Positions 25,411-33,831 of a DNA stretch of 64,000 bases are shown here, one piece after another. The stretch is taken from positions 1,240,001 to 1,304,000 of the forward strand of contig NZ_JAGJBZ010000002.1 of the NCBI RefSeq assembly GCF_020010925.1, given 5' to 3'. The notes below the pieces were generated by a model. That model did not search any database. It saw only the letters and a program-made list of their open reading frames with translations, and was not told where the DNA came from. Each line of letters opens with the position of its first letter. Within the stretch, counting starts at the first letter, position 1. A program made the translations under genes and the position numbers. Source of the stretch: Streptomyces griseiscabiei (GTDB taxonomy: Bacteria; Actinomycetota; Actinomycetes; Streptomycetales; Streptomycetaceae).

Positions 25411-25860
25411 TCAGTGGCCGAGGTGGCGCAGACAGTCCTGGAACGAGGCGTGCGTCGCGTCCGAGGGGCCGGAGTGCCGGTTGTACCAGGCGGTGTCGAG
25501 GCGCGTTTCGTGCTGTTGGTGGCCGGCCCGGCAGCGCAGCCAGATCTCGCCGCGGGTGGAGATGATGAGCCAGTCCCGGTAGGCGGCGCACTCGGTACAG
25601 GCGACGACCTCGTCGTCGAGGACGATCGGCCAGGGCCAGGGCATCACCTGGCCCGCGACCTGGTCGTGGCTGGGCACCCGCAGCTCCGGCGGCAGGAAGT
25701 CGTCCACGACCGCCGCCGGCTCAGCAGGCGGTTCCGGGACGGTGGCCGCAGGGTGTGGCCACCCCTGGTTCGCGATGATGCGCGCCTCGAATTCCGCGTG
25801 CCGGCGCTGTATCTCGGCCATCTCCGCCTCCGCGCGGCGGCGCCCTATCCGGTGGAACAA
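25411..25860 (-). CDS. Hypothetical plasmid protein
   Basis: A 149-residue protein starting MFHRIGRRRAEAEMAEIQRR, a charged helix, followed by a Pro-rich linker and a C-terminal domain with CTECAAYRDWLI and IWLRCRAGHQQHETR, possibly zinc-binding. The TTG at 25860 is favoured because AGGAGG lies 7-8 bases before it; a GTG at 25890 is the alternative. It follows the relaxase gene by 67 bp on the same strand and may be the last gene of the mobilisation operon. Confidence 0.6.
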   Translation of the reverse strand: MFHRIGRRRAEAEMAEIQRRHAEFEARIIANQGWPHPAATVPEPPAEPAAVVDDFLPPELRVPSHDQVAGQVMPWPWPIVLDDEVVACTECAAYRDWLIISTRGEIWLRCRAGHQQHETRLDTAWYNRHSGPSDATHASFQDCLRHLGH

Positions 25861-25927
25861 CCCAGGTCCTCCTCGTCTCGTCCTGCACACATGATGATCG
25901 TGCCGCAGCTTCCTGACCAGCGTCCAT

Positions 25928-27640
25928 TCACAAAGTCTGTAGTCCTTGCCTGCGGTTGTGAGATCCGCTCCGTGCCTGTGCTGGTCCCGTGTCCCGGCCG
26001 GTCCCGTGGTCGTCGGGCACCGTCGTGGTGGTGTCCGCGGGGAGGCCGGCGGCGCGGCGCAGTCGCCACACGAGCACGTCACTGACCGACGCCGCACTGT
26101 CCAACTCCCGTTGTCCGACTGCTTCGGTGAGAAGGGCGGCCGGGTCGTGGCCGGCGCGCTCGGCGTCGGTGAGTGTGGCGGCCAGGGCGTACCAGCCGGG
26201 TTCGGCAAGGATCCGCTGCGCCAGATCCGGCAGCGCCTCGCGCAGTACGGCAGTCTGCCGCTGCCGCAGGGAGCGGCTGAGGGATCGACCGCGCTGGTAG
26301 AGGGCGCCCAGGGGTTGTGCCGCGGCGGTCTCGTAGGCGGTCCGCAGACGCCCGGCGGCCCGGCGGGCGGCTTCGGCCTGCTGGGCGTGGCCCTTCTTCG
26401 CGTGCCAGTGTGCGGCGGCGGTGATGAGGAAGAACAGCATGTCGATGGCCATCGCGGTGGTGGCGCCGTCCTCGCCGCGGCCGAGGGCAGGGCCGCTGTG
26501 GACGAGGTCGTGTGCGGCCTGCCGCAGTGCCCGGTCGTGTCCGCGTACGGCGCGGATGTGGGAGCGGGAAGCCCGCTCGAACGCCCAGGCCGCTTCGCGT
26601 AGTTCGCGGCGGGTGTGGGCGGCGGACGTCTTCGCCAGGGCGTCCAGGATTTCCCCGGTCGCCGCGATGTACGCGGCGGCGACCGCGTCGTCGCCGTGCT
26701 CGATGACCAGCACCGCCTGCCACGCTGCCGACGCCGTACGCCGGCGCGCAGCGGCCGGCCCGCCCGACACCGCCTCACCGAGCGCAGTGTCCGAGGCATG
26801 AGTGCCGACGGACCAGCGTTCCCGGATACGGGGCAGCGACAGGTCCGGGGCGAGGCGTGCGCCGGGGTAGAACACCGGCTCGCCGTCCTTGTTGAGGTCG
26901 TCGGGCAGGGCGACCTTGTATCCGAGGATGTCGCCGGAGGGCGCGGCGCGCTGACGGATCAGGAGGCCGGCGGCAGCAAGCCGGTCGAAGAACTCCTCCT
27001 CGCTGCTCGCGCCGGCCACCGCCCGTCGTACCGTCTCGCGCAGTTCCTCGCGGGCGGTGCGTTCGCGGCCCTGGCGGTGGGCCTTGTGGCGTTCGGCGCT
27101 GGTGGGCCGGGGGGCGGCGGTGCCGTCGCCGGGCGTGACCTGGTGGAGGCCGAGTTCCTTCTCGATGAGTCGGCACTCGGCCTGGGCGCGTTTGCCGGAG
27201 CGGTAGTCGTCGGGGCGGCTGCCGTCCTCGCACACCAGGGTGGCGACGATGTGGATGTGGTCGTCGGCGTGCCGTACGGCGGCCCAGCGGCAGCCGGGCT
27301 GCCCGCCGCCGGGGTCGATGCCGGTGGCGGCCACGATCCGCCGGGCGATCTCACCCCATTCCTCGTCGGACAGGATCCGGTCGTCCGCCGTCGCGCGCAC
27401 GGAGGTGTGCCAGACGTGCTTGGCCGGGCGGGCATGCTTAGGCAGGGCCATCACGGGCTGGTCCAGGAGCTGCTGCAGGTCTTCGAGGGTGGCGTTGGGG
27501 TCGCGGCCGGGGTCGGGGGCCATGCCGTCGAAGGAGGCCACGAGGTGGGGGTCGGTGTGGTCCTCGTACTTGCCCGTGTCGTAGAGGTACTTGAGGAGGC
27601 CGAAGGTCCGTGATCCGGCGTTGTTGACGCTGGGGATCAT
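25928..27640 (-). CDS. Relaxase / mobilisation nuclease
   Basis: A 570-residue relaxase. The N terminus (MIPSVNNAGSRTFGLLKYLY) offers candidate catalytic tyrosines Y18, Y20 and Y25. KHVWHTSVR (74-82) and the histidine triad RHADDHIHIV (H124, H128, H130) match motifs II and III of relaxases that bind a divalent ion to nick oriT. The C-terminal 400 residues are helical and Ala/Arg-rich, as in other actinobacterial mobilisation proteins. The ATG at 27640 overlaps the stop of the MobC-like gene (ATGA). Together they imply transfer by nicking of single-stranded DNA, unlike TraB-type double-stranded transfer. Confidence 0.85.
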   Translation of the reverse strand: MIPSVNNAGSRTFGLLKYLYDTGKYEDHTDPHLVASFDGMAPDPGRDPNATLEDLQQLLDQPVMALPKHARPAKHVWHTSVRATADDRILSDEEWGEIARRIVAATGIDPGGGQPGCRWAAVRHADDHIHIVATLVCEDGSRPDDYRSGKRAQAECRLIEKELGLHQVTPGDGTAAPRPTSAERHKAHRQGRERTAREELRETVRRAVAGASSEEEFFDRLAAAGLLIRQRAAPSGDILGYKVALPDDLNKDGEPVFYPGARLAPDLSLPRIRERWSVGTHASDTALGEAVSGGPAAARRRTASAAWQAVLVIEHGDDAVAAAYIAATGEILDALAKTSAAHTRRELREAAWAFERASRSHIRAVRGHDRALRQAAHDLVHSGPALGRGEDGATTAMAIDMLFFLITAAAHWHAKKGHAQQAEAARRAAGRLRTAYETAAAQPLGALYQRGRSLSRSLRQRQTAVLREALPDLAQRILAEPGWYALAATLTDAERAGHDPAALLTEAVGQRELDSAASVSDVLVWRLRRAAGLPADTTTTVPDDHGTGRDTGPAQARSGSHNRRQGLQTL

Positions 27641-28263
27641 GAGCCGTGGCGTTCGATCAGGCGTGTGGCGGCTTCGTGCGCGGTGTCGGCTGCCCGCCGT
27701 ACGGCGGCGACGGCGGCTTCGAGCTGGGGGGCGTCTGCACCGGAGTTGAGTGCTTTGACGGCCTGGTTGAGGTTGCTGCCGGCCCAGCCGAGCCGACGCC
27801 GGCTGTCGAACAGGGCTGTGATCACTTCGCGTTCGTCGGCGATCTCGGCGCTGGTGCGGTCGAGGTCGCGTGCGGCGGCGAGCGCGGCGCGGGCGAGGAA
27901 CCCGGCGACGGACAGATTGCATCGGGCGGCGGCGGACTTGATCAGGGCGAACTCTTCGTCGTTGAAACGGGTGTTGGGCTGGTGCAGGCGCTTCGAGGCG
28001 CGTGGCTGACGCGGACGCTGACGGGCACGAGGAGCGCGCTGTCGGCGTACGCGCGGCTCGCTCGGCTTCTCCTCCTCACCTGGCTTCGATCCGCCCCCGG
28101 TCGAAGCCTCCAGGACCTGCGCCCCCTGGTGCAGGTTCTCCCCGTCCCCCTCGGGGGCGGGGTTGGCGGAAGCTACGCTTCCGCCCCAACTTGCTGGCCG
28201 CGAGACTGAGTTGGAGTCGGGAGCGGGTTGTGAGGTGTTGCGGTTCCGGGCGGGGTGCGTCAT
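27637..28263 (-). CDS. mobC: MobC-like mobilisation accessory protein
   Basis: A 208-residue basic protein. The first 90 residues are disordered and Arg/Pro-rich. The C-terminal part (HQPNTRFNDEEFALIKSAAA...NLSVAGFLARAALAAARDLD) resembles a ribbon-helix-helix start followed by the MobC helix, with SNLNQAVKALNSG as the usual core. MobC proteins help the relaxase open DNA at oriT. The stop overlaps the relaxase ATG and its own start overlaps the upstream small gene, so this is one operon. Confidence 0.75.
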   Translation of the reverse strand: MTHPARNRNTSQPAPDSNSVSRPASWGGSVASANPAPEGDGENLHQGAQVLEASTGGGSKPGEEEKPSEPRVRRQRAPRARQRPRQPRASKRLHQPNTRFNDEEFALIKSAAARCNLSVAGFLARAALAAARDLDRTSAEIADEREVITALFDSRRRLGWAGSNLNQAVKALNSGADAPQLEAAVAAVRRAADTAHEAATRLIERHGS

Positions 28264-28496
28264 CGGGATTCGGGCCTCGTGATGCGGGTCTGGTGCTGGA
28301 TGGTGGCGGCGAGTGCGAGGATGTCGGCCGGTCCGGGCAGGACGCGCACGGCTCCGTCGGGGTGGTCCTGGACGAGCCATTGGCCGTTCGGCGTACGGAC
28401 GGCGGCGTGCAGGAGCCGCCGGCGGACCAGGACGTCCGCCCAGGCGCCGGCCTCGGCGGCGGTGGGCGCGGATGAGCGAGGGGAACGCGGAGTCAT
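28260..28496 (-). CDS. Small hypothetical protein of the mobilisation operon
   Basis: A 78-residue protein (MTPRSPRSSAPTAAEAGAWA...) containing VRTPNGQWLVQDHPDGAVRV and ending QTRITRPESR. AAGGAGG precedes the ATG at 28496. The stop overlaps the mobC start. No family is recognised; co-translation suggests an accessory role in transfer or its control. Confidence 0.55.
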   Translation of the reverse strand: MTPRSPRSSAPTAAEAGAWADVLVRRRLLHAAVRTPNGQWLVQDHPDGAVRVLPGPADILALAATIQHQTRITRPESR

Positions 28497-28583
28497 GGCG
28501 TACCTCCTTGAACGAGGGCGGTGGCCCGGCACGGAGCCGGGCCACCCTACGTGGATTGAGGGTTGAGCTGGGGTTTTGCCGGG

Positions 28584-28775
28584 TCAGCCGCACTCGGGGC
28601 AGCGCCCGACGTGGCTGGTGAGCGCACGGGCCATCCGCTGCTTCGTCGCGACAGCCTGCTTGGCGCTGGACTTCGACGCTGGCCTGCCCGAGTGCCGCTG
28701 GGAGTGGGCGAGCATGAAGCCGATCTCCCGCTCGTACTCCGCGCGGACGGTGTCGAACTGGCGGCAGGTCTTCAT
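28584..28775 (-). CDS. Small hypothetical protein
   Basis: A 63-residue basic protein starting MKTCRQFDTVRAEYEREIGF and ending VGRCPECG, a CxxC that could bind zinc with the Cys at position 4. The ATG overlaps the stop of the SpdB-like gene (ATGA). The position in the operon and the size are typical of small genes in Streptomyces transfer regions. Confidence 0.55.
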   Translation of the reverse strand: MKTCRQFDTVRAEYEREIGFMLAHSQRHSGRPASKSSAKQAVATKQRMARALTSHVGRCPECG

Positions 28776-30502
28776 CGGGTGGTGCTCCTTGTCTTCGTGG
28801 TGTCGTCGTGCCGCAGTTCCTGCAGGACGAGGCTGAGCCGGTCGTTCCGGCCGCCTGTTAGGCCCTCGCGGCGGAGGATCTCCCTCAGCTGGACCCGGGT
28901 GACGGACGCGTTGCCGTCCCGGGCGAGCAGGGCGGGGACGTGGGGGCGGACCTGCTGGACGAGCTGGTCCACCGACTGCTCCGGCTCGCGTGCCTGGCGC
29001 CGTGTCTGCTGGGTGTGGGACCGGCCGCGCTTCCCCTTGTTCTTGGCCCTGGACTTCCTGGGCACTGTTCGCCGGAGGGGGACCGTGTGTCCCCGGTCCC
29101 CGGTGGTGTCGGTCCCCGTGTCGGTGTCGTTCGGTCCCCAGTCCCCGGTGGTGTCGGTCCCCGTGTCGGTGTCGTTCGGTCCCCGGTCCCCGGTGGTGTC
29201 GGTCCCCGTGTCGGTGTCGTTCGGTCCCCGGTCCCCGGTGGTGTCGGTCCCCGTGTCGGTGTCGTTCGGTCCCCGGTCCCCGGTGGTGTCGGTCCCCGAC
29301 TCGGCGGCGTTTGGTCCCCGATGCGACTCAGGGCCCTGAGCAGGCACTTCGCGTGCCAGTTGCTCGGTCCCCACCTCTCGGGTGTCCCTTTCCGTAGCGT
29401 TCGGATCGGCGGGACCGGTCCCCGGGACCGCAGCTGGTTGTGGGGCCTCGGTCCCCACTCCGGTCCCCGAGTTCTCGCCTTCGGTCCCCGCGCTGACCAG
29501 TGCCTTGGCGACCGCATTCCCGGGGACCGGTCCCCTCGGAGCCGTCGGTCCCCGGTCCCCGTTCAGCTCGTCGGGACTGTAGGGACCGTCTTCGGGGACC
29601 GGCGCCTTCGCGACCGATGGAGCGGGGACCGTGGCTGGTGTTGTGGTGCCCGGCAGCGGGGACCACGGTGAGGGCAGGGGGACCGTGGCGAGGCCGAGTG
29701 CATGTCGGCGGGCGGCGAGCTGGTCGAGCAGTCGCGCGCGCTGGAGGGGGTCGGTGCCGACCGACGCCGTGGCGACGGCCTTCGACAGGCGCCGCGTGAG
29801 GCGTCGGCCAAGCCGGTTCCGCTGCTGTTCGGGTGTGCGCTCCGCGAGGCGGGCGGCGAGGGCGACTGCACGGGTGGTGGCGCGGTCCCGGGTGATCTGA
29901 GCGGCGTCGCGGTCGCGCGTGGCGATGCCGAGGCGGGACAGGAGCCGCTCGCGTGCTTCCCGGCCCAGGACGGCGATCAGTCCGTGGGAGGCGGCGTCCG
30001 GGGTGCGCAGGCGTAGTTCGATGCCCATCGCGAGGTGCCACAGCATCGCCGCCATGACCGGTCCGACGAAGGCCCTGACCGTGCCGCCGATCGGGCCGCT
30101 CTCGGCGTAGGCGGGGATCACCTGCACCCCGGTGATGACCCAAACCAGCGTGCCCGGCAGGCCGGGAGCGCCCTGGGTGGCCAGGTTCTGGCGGGCCATC
30201 AGCGCGGTCGCGAAGAGCGCCAGTTCGGCGGCGGCGAACATGGCGGCGCGCTCGGCCGTGCCCGCCATGTCGAGGTAGTCGGCGGCGAATCGCCAGCTGG
30301 TGTCGGCGCTGTAGGCGGTGCAGCCGAGCGCGGCGAGGGCGGCAACCCTGACCGCCGGACTGCCGAGACGTTTCTGCGGGAGCGGCTTCCGGCGCCGGAT
30401 CGTCCAGACGATCAGCACCAGCAGCAGGGTGGTCGGCACTCCGGCGGCGAGGAGGAGAGGGAGGTCCGGAGCGGAGCCGAGGGCCAGGACGGGGTGGGTC
30501 AT
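28772..30502 (-). CDS. SpdB-like membrane protein with repeat region and C-terminal helical domain
   Basis: A 576-residue protein. Four hydrophobic segments lie in the first 170 residues (LLLAAGVPTTLLLVLIVWTI; VAALAALGCTAYSA; MFAAAELALFATALMA; VGPVMAAMLWHLAMG), as in SpdB/DUF2637 spread proteins of Streptomyces plasmids. A coiled, Arg-rich part follows, then a disordered region holding about 4.5 copies of a 15-residue repeat (TGTDTTGDRGPNDTD). The C terminus (VRPHVPALLARDGNASVTRV...REGLTGGRNDRLSLVL) looks like a small DNA-binding fold, similar to that of some DUF2637 proteins. The ATG overlaps the WhiB gene stop. Spread proteins help move plasmid DNA along the recipient mycelium. Confidence 0.65.
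   Translation of the reverse strand: MTHPVLALGSAPDLPLLLAAGVPTTLLLVLIVWTIRRRKPLPQKRLGSPAVRVAALAALGCTAYSADTSWRFAADYLDMAGTAERAAMFAAAELALFATALMARQNLATQGAPGLPGTLVWVITGVQVIPAYAESGPIGGTVRAFVGPVMAAMLWHLAMGIELRLRTPDAASHGLIAVLGREARERLLSRLGIATRDRDAAQITRDRATTRAVALAARLAERTPEQQRNRLGRRLTRRLSKAVATASVGTDPLQRARLLDQLAARRHALGLATVPLPSPWSPLPGTTTPATVPAPSVAKAPVPEDGPYSPDELNGDRGPTAPRGPVPGNAVAKALVSAGTEGENSGTGVGTEAPQPAAVPGTGPADPNATERDTREVGTEQLAREVPAQGPESHRGPNAAESGTDTTGDRGPNDTDTGTDTTGDRGPNDTDTGTDTTGDRGPNDTDTGTDTTGDWGPNDTDTGTDTTGDRGHTVPLRRTVPRKSRAKNKGKRGRSHTQQTRRQAREPEQSVDQLVQQVRPHVPALLARDGNASVTRVQLREILRREGLTGGRNDRLSLVLQELRHDDTTKTRSTTR
29078..29688. repeat. Cluster of 28 GGTCCCC/GGGGACC heptamers, including 45-bp tandem repeats
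   Basis: Within 610 bp I count 22 copies of GGTCCCC and 6 of GGGGACC. About half lie in 45-bp tandem repeats (29090-29305); the rest are dispersed. All but two GGGGACC copies lie after 29590, so the motif changes strand at the right side. On the coding strand the heptamer is read in all three frames, as Gly-Asp (NGDRG), Gly-Thr (AGTE) and Gly-Pro (PRGPV), so protein constraint alone does not explain it. A protein-binding array is likely. Streptomyces TraB binds arrays of 8-bp TRS repeats (clt) in such loci, but no traB is in this window. Confidence 0.7.
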
Positions 30503-31140
30503 GCGGCCTTTCCGAGAGGGGCAGGCACCGGTGCCGGTGTTGCCGGGCGGGCTGCCGACGGCTGTGTGCCGGGGGCGGCGGGCGCGGGGCTGCCTGTGGC
30601 CGGGGTGTTCTTCTTCCGCTTCTTCTTGGGGCGCGGGACGCCGTAGGTGCGGTCGCGGTCGAAGACCTTGTTGGCGGCCTGGCGGAGCAGGTCACGGGCG
30701 TGGTTGTGGCTGATCTGCAGGGCTGTGGCGAGCCGGTCGGGCCGCCAGCCGCGTACGTAGGCGTGGTCGATGACGACCTTCCGCTCGGCCTCGGTCAGGT
30801 GCACGTCGCGTCCCTGGAAGAAGGCCGTCACGCGCCGGTAGTCGAGGCGTTTGTGCAGTCCGTCGTGCCAGGGGCGCCGCTCGGCTTCGGTGAGGCCGCC
30901 CCAGATGCCCTCCTTGAGGACGTTCTCCAGGGCGAAGTTCAGGCACTCGCAGCGCACCGGGCACCAGTCGCACAGCTCTTTCGCCTCCGCGATGTCCTCG
31001 TGGTCCCGCGGACCGGGGAAGAACACCGCGTCGGCGTCCTCCACGTCCATGCCGTGGCACGCGCCGTGGATGTGCCAGTGGGTGTCGGCGATGCCGCGCA
31101 GGCCAGTGGCCGGCGTTTCGTGGGTGGTGATGTGGCGCAA
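30499..31140 (-). CDS. WhiB-family transcriptional regulator
   Basis: A 213-residue WhiB-like protein. Four cysteines (C28, C57, C60, C66) have the C-x28-C-x2-C-x5-C spacing for a 4Fe-4S cluster, followed by the turn GIWGG (78-82) and LTEAERR. The C-terminal extension contains a helix-turn-helix-like part (VRGWRPDRLATALQISHNHARDLL) and a basic KKKRKK stretch, making it longer than typical Wbl proteins of about 85-120 aa. The TTG at 31140 has GGAG 6 bases upstream. It heads the operon with the SpdB-like and small genes and may regulate the transfer module. Confidence 0.82.
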   Translation of the reverse strand: MRHITTHETPATGLRGIADTHWHIHGACHGMDVEDADAVFFPGPRDHEDIAEAKELCDWCPVRCECLNFALENVLKEGIWGGLTEAERRPWHDGLHKRLDYRRVTAFFQGRDVHLTEAERKVVIDHAYVRGWRPDRLATALQISHNHARDLLRQAANKVFDRDRTYGVPRPKKKRKKNTPATGSPAPAAPGTQPSAARPATPAPVPAPLGKAA

Positions 31141-31301
31141 GGGGTTCTCCGATGTGCTGCCGTATCGCCGGCGGGGGCGGGACTTGGCGGCGCTGCGTCG
31201 GGCGCCGACTGCGGCGCGTGGGCGGGCGCCGGGGCCGGGGCGGGACGATGAGGGTGAGGGGCGCGGTGCATTGGGAGGGGTGCGCCCGCCGGATGCGCCG
31301 G

Positions 31302-32009
31302 TCAGGCCATGGCGGGCTGCTGGGCCTGCTCGGTCTGCTGGGCGGCGGCGCGATCGAGGCGGCCAGGGTGCGGGATGGCGCGTGGAGCGGTTGCGAGCAC
31401 TCCGTCGTCGGGGCCGATCCGTCGGCGGCGACACGGCTCACCGGGCTGGGCCTTGCACCACTCGCATCCGACGCTCAGGGCGTCGGGCTGCCCCAGGGCG
31501 ACGGCTGCTTCGCGGGCTGCGCGGGCGGGCCGGTAGGGCGCGAGTGCGTCGCGGGCGGCGGGCGGTATGCAGGAGCCGACTTCCCGCAGTCGTGCCTCCA
31601 GCCTTGGGTCGATCCCGTCGCGCACGCTGGTGATCGCCCGGGCCTGTGCGGGCTGTGCGGTGCCGGCGGCGACGGCGCGGCGGGTGCCGGCCAGTTCGGC
31701 GGTCCAGGCGGCCTGGTCGTCCGGATCGGCCGACGGTGTCGGGTCGGAGTGGCGGGCCAGGCGGTCGCGCCGGTAGCTCTCCCAGGGGCGGGCGATGTCC
31801 GCGGGCAGGATCTGGTACGGCGAGATGCGGATGTGCCGGTGGGCGGCGACGCGGGCGTCCCAGCCGTGCGGGGTGGCCATCGGCACGTCGCCGAGCAGTT
31901 CGTGCCACTGGGCGAGCTGGTCGCGGGCCTCGCCCTGGTCGGTGCGGATGGTGCGGGGGTCGAGTCGGCCGATGTAGGCCAGCAGGGCGGCGGTCTCGCG
32001 GCGGTCCAT
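31302..32009 (-). CDS. Hypothetical protein with C-terminal zinc finger
   Basis: A 235-residue protein. The N-terminal part (MDRRETAALLAYIGRLDPRT...QLAQWHELLGDVPM) is typical of an actinobacterial plasmid family of unknown function. The C terminus has GCEWCKAQPGEPCRRRR and a downstream His (IPHPGRLDRA), a CxxC...C...H finger like those in phage and plasmid proteins. GAGGGCTGACC precedes the ATG. Its start lies 3 bp after the stop of the winged-helix gene, so the two are co-transcribed. Confidence 0.65.
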   Translation of the reverse strand: MDRRETAALLAYIGRLDPRTIRTDQGEARDQLAQWHELLGDVPMATPHGWDARVAAHRHIRISPYQILPADIARPWESYRRDRLARHSDPTPSADPDDQAAWTAELAGTRRAVAAGTAQPAQARAITSVRDGIDPRLEARLREVGSCIPPAARDALAPYRPARAAREAAVALGQPDALSVGCEWCKAQPGEPCRRRRIGPDDGVLATAPRAIPHPGRLDRAAAQQTEQAQQPAMA

Positions 32010-32011
32010 GG

Positions 32012-32905
32012 TCAGCCCTCCGTTCCGGTCGGCTCGTCGAGGGCGGCGAGGAGAGCGGCGGTGTGGGCCTCGGCCCGCGTCATACCGCCCGGCGTGCCGG
32101 GGTGCTTACCGGGTGCGGCGTGGGGGTTCGGGCGGTGGGGGGCGTGCTCCCGGGCGATCCAGGAGCGCCAGTCGGCAGCCCAGGCATCCGCCGTCCTCGG
32201 CTTGAAGTCGGCCCGGTGGGCACGCCACTTCGCGTCGGCCGCCTGCAGACCCTGCTCGCCGAGACGGTCGAGGTGCCCTTCCCGGCGAGCCCAGGCGTGG
32301 GTTGCGGGGTCGGTCTGCCACTCGGCAGCCGAGAGGACGGCGGCACCACTACTGCTGTACCTCCGGTTCAAATCAGGTTCACTACGGTTCTGTGTGCCGG
32401 TGGCCGGTACACCCCCATGCCGGTTTCCGGTACGTCGGGGTGCCGGTTTCCGCCGGGACCTGCCGGTTTCCGGTACTGCCGGTTTCCGGGCCCTCGCGGG
32501 GGATTCCGGCACCTCCCGCAGGCGGATCCCGCACCGCCGCAGAGCCGAGAGCCGGAGCTCCGCCGGCGCGGCGGGCCCCTGTGACACCGTCGCATCGCCC
32601 TCTTCCTGATGATCACGAAGGGCCTGCGCGATCGCTTCGGCGGCGAGAGGCATGCGGTAGACCGTGCTGCGCTGGGGGCCTACGAGGTCGTCGAGCTGCT
32701 CCAGCTCACCGGCGAGGACCAGGCGCTCGACGGCTTCGCGGACCGTGGAGACGGAAGCGCGCGTGCGCTTGGCCAGGCTGGAGAGCGAGGCCCAGGAGAC
32801 GCACTGCTCGTCGGCCACCCGGTCGGCGATCGACAGCAGGACCAGACGCGCGGCCCCCTTGCTGGAGCTGTGCTCCCACACCCACTCGCGGGCTTCGCTG
32901 CTCAT
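32012..32905 (-). CDS. Winged-helix protein, possible replication initiator
   Basis: A 297-residue protein whose N-terminal 100 residues form a winged helix (SSKGAARLVLLSIADRVADE...SLAKRTRASVSTVREAVERL). The middle is Arg/Pro-rich and is encoded by short DNA repeats (32395-32492). The C terminus (WRAHRADFKPRTADAWAADW) resembles the end of actinobacterial plasmid proteins of this class. AGGAG lies 8 bases before the ATG at 32905. The iteron-like DNA inside the gene and its position at the head of the module suggest a replication or partition function; a transcription factor is equally possible. Confidence 0.6.
   Translation of the reverse strand: MSSEAREWVWEHSSSKGAARLVLLSIADRVADEQCVSWASLSSLAKRTRASVSTVREAVERLVLAGELEQLDDLVGPQRSTVYRMPLAAEAIAQALRDHQEEGDATVSQGPAAPAELRLSALRRCGIRLREVPESPARARKPAVPETGRSRRKPAPRRTGNRHGGVPATGTQNRSEPDLNRRYSSSGAAVLSAAEWQTDPATHAWARREGHLDRLGEQGLQAADAKWRAHRADFKPRTADAWAADWRSWIAREHAPHRPNPHAAPGKHPGTPGGMTRAEAHTAALLAALDEPTGTEG
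32395..32492. repeat. Iteron-like direct repeats inside the winged-helix gene
   Basis: Five copies of a TGCCGGTTTCCGGTAC-like 16-mer start at 32395, 32419, 32441, 32461 and 32477. The copies at 32419 and 32461 are identical; the others match for 11-14 bases. Spacing is 24, 22, 20 and 16 bp. Direct repeats of this size in or near a replication gene often bind the initiator. Confidence 0.5.
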
Positions 32906-33831
32906 CGGCCGCTCCTGGTGAGCGGGCGGGACCGGCGGTCCGCCGGGGCTGTGATGGTGTGCTCCGGCTCGGGGCGCTGAGGCGCCGAGGTGGAGGTGGC
33001 TGCCGCGCAGGCCGGGCGGAAGGGCCTTTTGCGCAGGGCAGGAGGCATGCGACACTCCTTTTGCAGTGTTGCCACGCTGAAGCGCCCCTTGGAAGGACTC
33101 AGCGTGGTGATGGTGGGCAGTCGCCGCCCTTGCCGGGGCGGGAATGCCGCTTAGCGTCCGGCGTCCGTGAGTTACCGCTCACGGACGCCGCCGCTGTCTT
33201 GCGGGACCGTTCCGTCCGGTCCCTGCGTGCTCCTCGTGTCCGTCGTTGCGGGCGGGCTGCCCGGGGACGACGAACATACGCACGACCCTGCGTCAAGATC
33301 CAGAGTTGGTTCTCAAACTCTGTAGTAGTTGCAGAGCGTGACGGGGTGGTGGAATCTCGTGACCATCACCCGGCGCGGCCGTAGCCGCCGAAACCTCCGG
33401 ACGGCCGTTGCCGCGGTCGCCCGGAAGGTTTGGCGAAACGATGCGTCCGCGTCCGGACGGGATCACGGAAGTGGCATTGCGAACGGTGCGATTCTCCGCG
33501 TTCTCCGTGAGCCGATCGGACGCGAATTAGGCCCCGATTTAGCGCCCTAACGCTATTCCTGGAGCGGCTCGAAATTGAGCTTTATCAGAGGTTTCGCATG
33601 CGACGTGATGCGTGTGTGAAGAGAGGGTGAAGCCTGCCGCGGCTGTGTCTCCCGTCACTCTATTGAACTGATTGCGCATGGAAATGCGTTTCTCATGGGA
33701 ACGAGCTTCCGTTTTGGCAGAAGGGTGCTGGCGATGGAGAACTTTTCACATCCGGGGAGCGCCAGTCAACACCAGTCAGCGATGGCGTACGGTGGTGGTG
33801 TCGCAAGGGTCGGATATAGGGGAAGTTGATC
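32906..33831. promoter_or_regulatory. Divergent control region between winged-helix and XRE genes
   Basis: This 926-bp region has no supportable gene. It contains an inverted repeat CCACGCTGA/TCAGCGTGG (33072-33080 and 33099-33107), a perfect 12-bp hairpin at 33160-33189, a short dyad AGAGTT/AACTCT (33302-33321) and an A+T-richer stretch from about 33530 to 33720. Promoters for both flanking operons must lie here, and it is a candidate site for a replication origin or operators. Confidence 0.5.
33160..33189. terminator. Perfect hairpin in the control region
   Basis: GGCGTCCGTGAG (33160-33171) and CTCACGGACGCC (33178-33189) form a 12-bp stem with a 6-base loop. It could terminate transcription from either side or be an operator or origin element. 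Confidence 0.5.

Noticed and set aside
29090..29305. 45-bp repeats considered as a CRISPR array
   Set aside because: The units are directly tandem with no unique spacers, keep an open frame and lie inside a gene.
22246..33000. The plasmid-type module as an integrative conjugative element with integrase and tRNA site
   Set aside because: No integrase, excisionase, TraB/FtsK gene or tRNA was found in the window.
33329..33550. 73-codon plus-strand frame in the control region
   Set aside because: Arg-rich, without ribosome binding site or coding-like codon use; the area is better read as regulatory.
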